Shown: piece by piece, positions 6,295-10,085 of the stretch
Layout of the letters: the number at the start of each line of letters is the position of its first letter
Position numbering within the stretch: position 1 is the first letter of the stretch
Assembly (NCBI GenBank): GCA_964429355.1
Contig: CAYSCH010000343.1
Location: forward strand, 1-10,085
Direction: 5' to 3'
DNA from: JAAYAY01 sp964429355
GTDB taxonomy: Bacteria > Planctomycetota > Planctomycetia > Pirellulales > Thermoguttaceae
Length of the DNA: 10,085 nucleotides
Made by a program: the position numbers and the translations under genes
Notes under the pieces: generated by a model
Told to the model about the DNA's origin: nothing
Seen by the model: only the letters and a program-made list of their open reading frames with translations
The model's database searches: none

Positions 6295-8820
6295 TCACTC
6301 ACCTGATACCAATGCGGCAATATCGGCGATGATCTGGGGAAGAGCGAAACCGCCGGGCGAAGCGAGGTAAAGGGGGCGCCAATGAGGATGGAACTTCTCC
6401 TTGTACTGGCGCAGACCCTGGAAGTTGTAGAAGTGCTCTCCGTGGCGAAAGACCAGGTTTCCGAAACGATTCCAGAGGGGGGCAAGAGAACGGCTCTCCG
6501 GACCGGCCAACGGTGCCATGCCGAAGTTGAACCATTGATACCCTTGGTCGCGTCCCCAACCCATCAACTCGACGAGCAGGTATTCCATGACTTCTGAGGG
6601 TGCCTCGTCCACGTGGCGCATCAGGTCGATGGAAAGCTCCTCCTTGCCGGCTCCGCACCAGAGATTGCAGAAGGCGAGGATCCGGCCCTGGCGATGCACG
6701 ATCGCGACCGGAAATCGCTGAAGATAGTCGGGCTGAAAAGAACCGACGGAAAACCGCTTCTCGGAGACATTCTTCTCCGAAAGCCACCTATCGGACACTT
6801 CCTTCAATTCATTCATCCGCCGTCGCACCTCGGTGGCGGGGAGGATCTCGAAAGAACATTTCTCGCGTTGGAAACGGTTCGATGTCTGGCGCAATTGTCT
6901 GCGGGCGTTTCCCTCCAAGGAAAATCCGGCCAAAGAGACCCGGGCCTCCTCACCCAACTTGACGAAGGACAACCCCAGGTCGAGGTAGAGCGGCAAGGTC
7001 TCCTCGCCGATCTGGTAGAAGATGCTCCGCCCGTCGTAACGGTCGCAAAGCTCGCGGAACTCCCAGAGCAGGTCGGCCCTGTTTTCGATTGGACCGACGG
7101 GATCTCCCAGCGCGACCCAGCTGCGTCCCGCCACCCCGTACATCAGGAAGCTAGTCCGCTGGGCGTTGAACAGCAGATGTTTGTCACCCAGAAAGGCGAG
7201 ATTCGCGTAAGTAGCCGAGGAACGCTGTGCGATCGCGGCCGCTTCCTCCAACTCACCGGCCGTGGTTGTCACGAACTTCGGACGGGCTGGACGGAGAAGA
7301 TGCAGAACCGCGACGACGAGCAACAGAGAGGTAACTCCCGCGGTTGCGCGAAGGAAACGCGGTGCGTCTCCGGGGAAGGAAAAATGCCACCACAGATCGT
7401 GAGTGTATTCCACTTGTTTGTAGGAGAACAGACCGATCCAGACGGAACAGGCAATCACCAGCACGGCGGCCGTAATCCATGTCGGACTCACCGGGTAATC
7501 CAGTAACGTGCCTTTGCGATGAAACTCATCCCTCGCCGTTGCGAAGACAAGGAGCATGGTCAGCAGAATGGCGGCCTCTTCACAATCGATGCCCTTGAGG
7601 AGCGAGAAGATCGCTCCGGCGCCGAGCAGGATCATGGTCAGCCAGTAAGCGGTACCCAACCGCCGCTGAAGCCCACGAGCCAGCAGCAGCAATGCGGCAC
7701 CGATCAGGCTCCCCAGAAAATGGGCGACTTCCATGACTGGAAGTGGCAACGGAAACCGGATCCAGCCAAGGCGCTCCTGAGAGGTAGGCGTGGCTCCCGA
7801 CACGACCAGAACGGCGCCGGCCGTGAAGGTCAGCAACGCGAAGAAGGAAGGGATCACGACCGACGCGGTCCTGCCCACGATCGCGGCAACGCGGCGAACG
7901 TGATGTCTCCACAGAAACAGTTCGTACGCACCGAATCCGACCGCGGCAACGCCCAGCGGAATCAGATAGTAGATTCCTCGAAATGCGAGAAGGGCTCCCA
8001 GAACCCAATGGGGATCTCGGGGATTGAGGAGCGAGAGGATTACCAGTTCGAAGACTCCCAGCCCCCCGGGTACGTTGGAGAACACGCCGGCGACGATCGC
8101 CAGCAGGAAGATTCCCAGGAACTGGGCATAGCCTATGTCGACGGTGGAGGGCAGAAGCGTGTAGAAAACGGCGGCAGCCACGACCAGATCGGCAGAAGCG
8201 ACCGCTATCTGAGCCACCGAGATGCGAGTCGGAAGGGGTGTGAGTTTCCAGCCGCCAACCTTCATCGGCCGCCTCCGCACGGCCCCCAACAGCAGATAGA
8301 AGGCGACAGCGAAGACCAAGACAAAGCCCAGCGGCCGGACCGAGTTCCAAGGAAGATGGAGTATGGGAGGGATCGAGGGGGGCTGCACCACGAAGACAAC
8401 GCCGGCAAACGCCGCCAGACCTACCCAGAAGCTCATCGTGAGCATGGCGATCAACTTGACGATCTCGATCGTTGAGAGCCCCCAGGCCGAATAGAGGCGA
8501 TAGCGCACGGTCGTGGCGCCGAGCAGCGGCCCGAAGTTGTTGGAGCTGACGTATCCGACAAACGACGCGAAAGCAACCTGTTTCAAGGGAAGGCGATGGC
8601 CGATCTGCCACGTGCCGAGAAGATCGTATCCGACCAGAATCGAGTAATTCAACACCGTCAGCAACACCGCCAGCACGAGATGGCCGGAGGAAATCTTCCG
8701 GAGGCTCGCGATCACGTCGCGAAGATGGTACTCCTCCAGCTCCCGGTGCAGGAGCCAGAGGGCAACGGCAAATATCACCAGTATGAGCAGCGGGACAATG
8801 AAGCGGAAATACCGTTTCAT
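6295..8820 (-). CDS. mprF: MprF: phosphatidylglycerol lysyltransferase and lipid flippase
   Basis: This membrane protein of 841 residues is predicted to move an aminoacyl group, usually lysine, from charged tRNA to phosphatidylglycerol and flip the product outward, lowering negative surface charge and giving resistance to cationic peptides. Residues 1-510 hold about 14 hydrophobic segments, including the flippase-type stretch with GYVSSNNFGPLLGATTVRYR (89-108) and SNVPGGLGVFE (248-258). Residues 516-841 form the cytosolic synthase domain: LGDKHLLFN (544-552), LGDPVGP (571-577), SIDLMRH (730-736), FNFGMAPLAG (764-773), YNFQGLRQYKEKFHPHW (798-814) and YLASP (818-822). The length matches full-length MprF (about 840), so both activities should be present. 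GAGAAG lies 9 bases before the ATG. The aminoacyl donor (Lys, Ala or Arg) cannot be told from sequence by eye. The stop lies 5 bp from that of the convergent phosphorylase gene. Confidence 0.92.
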   Translation of the reverse strand: MKRYFRFIVPLLILVIFAVALWLLHRELEEYHLRDVIASLRKISSGHLVLAVLLTVLNYSILVGYDLLGTWQIGHRLPLKQVAFASFVGYVSSNNFGPLLGATTVRYRLYSAWGLSTIEIVKLIAMLTMSFWVGLAAFAGVVFVVQPPSIPPILHLPWNSVRPLGFVLVFAVAFYLLLGAVRRRPMKVGGWKLTPLPTRISVAQIAVASADLVVAAAVFYTLLPSTVDIGYAQFLGIFLLAIVAGVFSNVPGGLGVFELVILSLLNPRDPHWVLGALLAFRGIYYLIPLGVAAVGFGAYELFLWRHHVRRVAAIVGRTASVVIPSFFALLTFTAGAVLVVSGATPTSQERLGWIRFPLPLPVMEVAHFLGSLIGAALLLLARGLQRRLGTAYWLTMILLGAGAIFSLLKGIDCEEAAILLTMLLVFATARDEFHRKGTLLDYPVSPTWITAAVLVIACSVWIGLFSYKQVEYTHDLWWHFSFPGDAPRFLRATAGVTSLLLVVAVLHLLRPARPKFVTTTAGELEEAAAIAQRSSATYANLAFLGDKHLLFNAQRTSFLMYGVAGRSWVALGDPVGPIENRADLLWEFRELCDRYDGRSIFYQIGEETLPLYLDLGLSFVKLGEEARVSLAGFSLEGNARRQLRQTSNRFQREKCSFEILPATEVRRRMNELKEVSDRWLSEKNVSEKRFSVGSFQPDYLQRFPVAIVHRQGRILAFCNLWCGAGKEELSIDLMRHVDEAPSEVMEYLLVELMGWGRDQGYQWFNFGMAPLAGPESRSLAPLWNRFGNLVFRHGEHFYNFQGLRQYKEKFHPHWRPLYLASPGGFALPQIIADIAALVSGE

Positions 8821-8946
8821 GGTACGGATCTTCTCGGTAAGTCACTCGCAACGCCAAAATGAATCAGGAAGCAGTGGATCTTACCATACTCGTACCGTTT
8901 TGTGATGCCGTCCGACCTCGATCATGGACACTCGCTGGAAGCGGAT
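8821..8946 (-). promoter_or_regulatory. Spacer between dcd and mprF
   Basis: No gene is seen in these 126 bp. On the minus strand they carry the mprF leader. GGTACG (8821-8826) is complementary to CGTACC (8891-8896), so a long-range 6-bp stem could form next to the mprF start. I find no strong -35/-10 pair, and mprF could be read from the dcd promoter or from a weak one here. Confidence 0.35.
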
Positions 8947-9465
8947 TCAAGGCTTGCTCTGCTCGGCAAATCTTCCCTGATACCTGGCATGGCCATCACA
9001 TCGCTCAAACACGAACTGGCAGATCCGGGTGTCTGGATAGAGGGCCAGCGGCGCAAGCCCGAGGTTCACGATCTCCAGAACCTGATGGTTCGAGATGCCC
9101 GGGTGCATGAAGCCCGCCGTGACGTGGACCGCGAGCCCGAATCGTGCGAATCGGCTCCGCCCTTCAAGGCGACCGGAGATATTGTCGGCCAGGGTGATCT
9201 TCTCCCGCGTGATCCCGAGGATCATCTCGCCGGGCTTGATGACCACGAAACTCCCGTCGTCCACATGGAGGCTTCGGGTGATGTCCTCGAACCGGGAGTC
9301 GTTCTTGACGTGGTAAACCTTCGATCGCTTCTTGAACACCCGGAAGTCATTGCCGAGCGTGAGATCGATGGACCCAGGGCCGACCTGTGACCTGTCGAGC
9401 GGATCGATCCTGATCGATCCGTCTTTCAAGGCCTTTTCGATCTCCGCTCCGATCAGAATACCCAT
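8947..9465 (-). CDS. dcd: dCTP deaminase
   Basis: This cytosolic protein of 172 residues is predicted to deaminate dCTP to dUTP, a step toward dTTP. It shows the Dcd/dUTPase fold motifs: VGPGSIDLTLGNDF (28-41), a GEMILGIT strand (79-86), and GRLEGRSRFARFGLAVHVTAGF (98-119) followed by LEIVNLG (130-136). By spacing, S104, R108 and E131 match S111, R115 and E138 of E. coli Dcd, so the active site is intact. The usual ID-P-G-W/Y-x-G loop reads MHPGISN here (120-126). E. coli Dcd has 193 residues, so this is a compact member; a bifunctional deaminase/dUTP pyrophosphatase, as in some archaea, is possible but not shown. The ribosome site is weak (AAGGG, 9 bases before ATG). It is transcribed toward mprF. 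Confidence 0.92.
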   Translation of the reverse strand: MGILIGAEIEKALKDGSIRIDPLDRSQVGPGSIDLTLGNDFRVFKKRSKVYHVKNDSRFEDITRSLHVDDGSFVVIKPGEMILGITREKITLADNISGRLEGRSRFARFGLAVHVTAGFMHPGISNHQVLEIVNLGLAPLALYPDTRICQFVFERCDGHARYQGRFAEQSKP

Positions 9466-9554
9466 ATCCGCGAGCCCTTTGCTTTGAATCCCTTCCGTCG
9501 ATTATGCTGGAAGGGCGTTGGCTACCGCTTCTGCACCTTTCGAGGATTTCCGGA
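9466..9554. promoter_or_regulatory. Divergent promoter region with CCCTTCC-N12-GGAAGGG inverted repeat
   Basis: The 89 bp between dcd (minus) and the lactonase-family gene (plus) contain CCCTTCC at 9490-9496 and its exact complement GGAAGGG at 9509-9515, 12 bases apart. The repeat encloses a weak -10-like TATGCT (9503-9508), with TTGCTT (9479-9484) 18 bases upstream as a possible -35. That would place transcription start near 9515 and the ribosome site GAGG (9542-9545) in the leader. An operator overlapping the promoter is a reasonable inference; the promoter match itself is poor. Confidence 0.35.
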
Positions 9555-10085
9555 ATGACACTTCTCCCAAAATACGGACTGGTACGTGTCCTGCTTCTGA
9601 CCGTTTCTCTGGCTATTGTAACGCCGGTCGGCTTCGCTGCCGACAGCGAGGGGATCGGCCTGTATCTCGGCACCTACACCCGCGGCAAGAGTCAGGGCAT
9701 CTACCAGGCTCGGCTCGACAGGGAGACAGGCAAGCTTGGCGCGCTGGCCCTCGCCGCGGAGCTGGAGAATCCCTCGTTTCTGGCACGGCATCCCACCAGG
9801 CCGGTCGTCTACGCGGTCGGAGAGGTGAACAACTTCGGCGGCGAGAAGAGCGCCGGGGCCGTGAGCGCTCTAGAACGTGACCCCGTCTCCGGCCGCCTGG
9901 AACTGCTCAATCAGCAAACCACCGGGGGCGCCCATCCGTGCCATGTCTCCGTCACCCCCTGCGGCAAGTTTGTCATGGTCGCCAACTACTCGGGGGGGAG
10001 CGTTGCCTGCTACCCGGTGCAGGAAGACGGCAGCCTGGGCGCCATGTCGGGATTTGTGCAGCACGAAGGGTCGAGCGTCAGCCCG
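9555..10085 (+). CDS. Exported lactonase-family beta-propeller protein, cut by window end
   Basis: Only the first 177 residues are in the window; the frame is open to the last base. Residues 1-29 are a signal peptide (hydrophobic run, then PVGFAA), so the product leaves the cytoplasm. The mature part shows blades of the lactonase/6-phosphogluconolactonase propeller family (PF10282 type): LGTYTRGKSQGIY (38-50), NPSFLARHP (72-80), VYAVGE (85-90), GGAHPCHVSVTPCGKF (124-139), VANYSGGSV (142-150) and HEGSSV (170-175). Cytosolic members open 6-phosphogluconolactone; exported members in planctomycetes are usually of unknown substrate. GAGG lies 9 bases before this ATG. An in-frame ATG at 9504 has no ribosome site and would place 17 residues before the signal peptide, so 9555 is preferred. 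Full members have about 350-400 residues, so roughly half is missing. Confidence 0.85.
   Translation, partial: MTLLPKYGLVRVLLLTVSLAIVTPVGFAADSEGIGLYLGTYTRGKSQGIYQARLDRETGKLGALALAAELENPSFLARHPTRPVVYAVGEVNNFGGEKSAGAVSALERDPVSGRLELLNQQTTGGAHPCHVSVTPCGKFVMVANYSGGSVACYPVQEDGSLGAMSGFVQHEGSSVSP

Noticed and set aside
4634..6298. 554-codon open frame antisense to the phosphorylase gene
   Set aside because: Its product is rich in Arg, Gln and His with no recognisable motif and lies exactly opposite a gene with all GH13 motifs. Long antisense frames are common opposite GC-rich genes.
4723..6306. 527-codon open frame on the plus strand in another frame of the phosphorylase gene
   Set aside because: Its Arg/Gly/Ala-rich, motif-free sequence is what an out-of-frame reading of GC-rich coding DNA gives.
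9504..9555. Earlier in-frame ATG for the lactonase-family gene
   Set aside because: It lacks a ribosome site, overlaps the possible -10 box and inverted repeat, and would put 17 polar or mixed residues before the signal peptide.
1..10085. A new defence or biosynthetic system
   Set aside because: Every sizeable gene falls into a known family (GH36, GH13_18, MprF, Dcd, lactonase propeller), and their order does not suggest one joint system beyond the possible sugar pair.

Overview
The window is GC-rich DNA with long antisense open frames and a gene set that suggests a planctomycete-type bacterium (or a relative in the PVC group). The clues are an exported multidomain glycosidase ending in an NPCBM domain, an exported lactonase-family beta-propeller, and a long spacer of degenerate G/A-rich short tandem repeats. 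This placement is an inference from gene style and memory of similar genomes; the window contains no rRNA or marker gene to prove it.

Layout: 1-1258 has no convincing gene. It holds a purine-rich spacer with two arrays of 7-bp tandem repeats (127-189 and 393-499), a 9-bp tandem repeat (672-698), a duplicated 16-mer (247-262 and 291-306) and three canonical G-quadruplex motifs on the plus strand. A minus-strand gene at 1259-4306 encodes an exported GH36-type alpha-galactosidase with FN3-like and NPCBM C-terminal domains. It is transcribed divergently, across a 276-bp spacer with overlapping inverted repeats, from a cytosolic GH13 subfamily 18 glucoside phosphorylase (4583-6289, plus). That gene converges on a full-length MprF-type lysyl-phosphatidylglycerol synthase/flippase (6295-8820, minus), with only 5 bp between the stop codons. 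Upstream of mprF on the same strand is dcd, dCTP deaminase (8947-9465, minus). Divergent from dcd, across 89 bp that carry a perfect 7-bp inverted repeat, an exported lactonase-family protein starts at 9555 and runs off the end of the window.

How the genes may work together: the two carbohydrate genes could form a small module. An alpha-galactosidase outside the cytoplasm releases galactose and possibly sucrose-type glucosides, and a cytosolic phosphorylase then splits an alpha-glucoside with phosphate. No transporter or regulator lies in the window, so this link is weak. MprF (cationic lipid, envelope charge), Dcd (pyrimidine nucleotide supply) and the lactonase look like unrelated neighbours. 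I see no new defence system, CRISPR array, transposase, tRNA or rRNA. The least explained parts of the window are the repeat-filled left spacer and the inverted repeats in the two divergent promoter regions.
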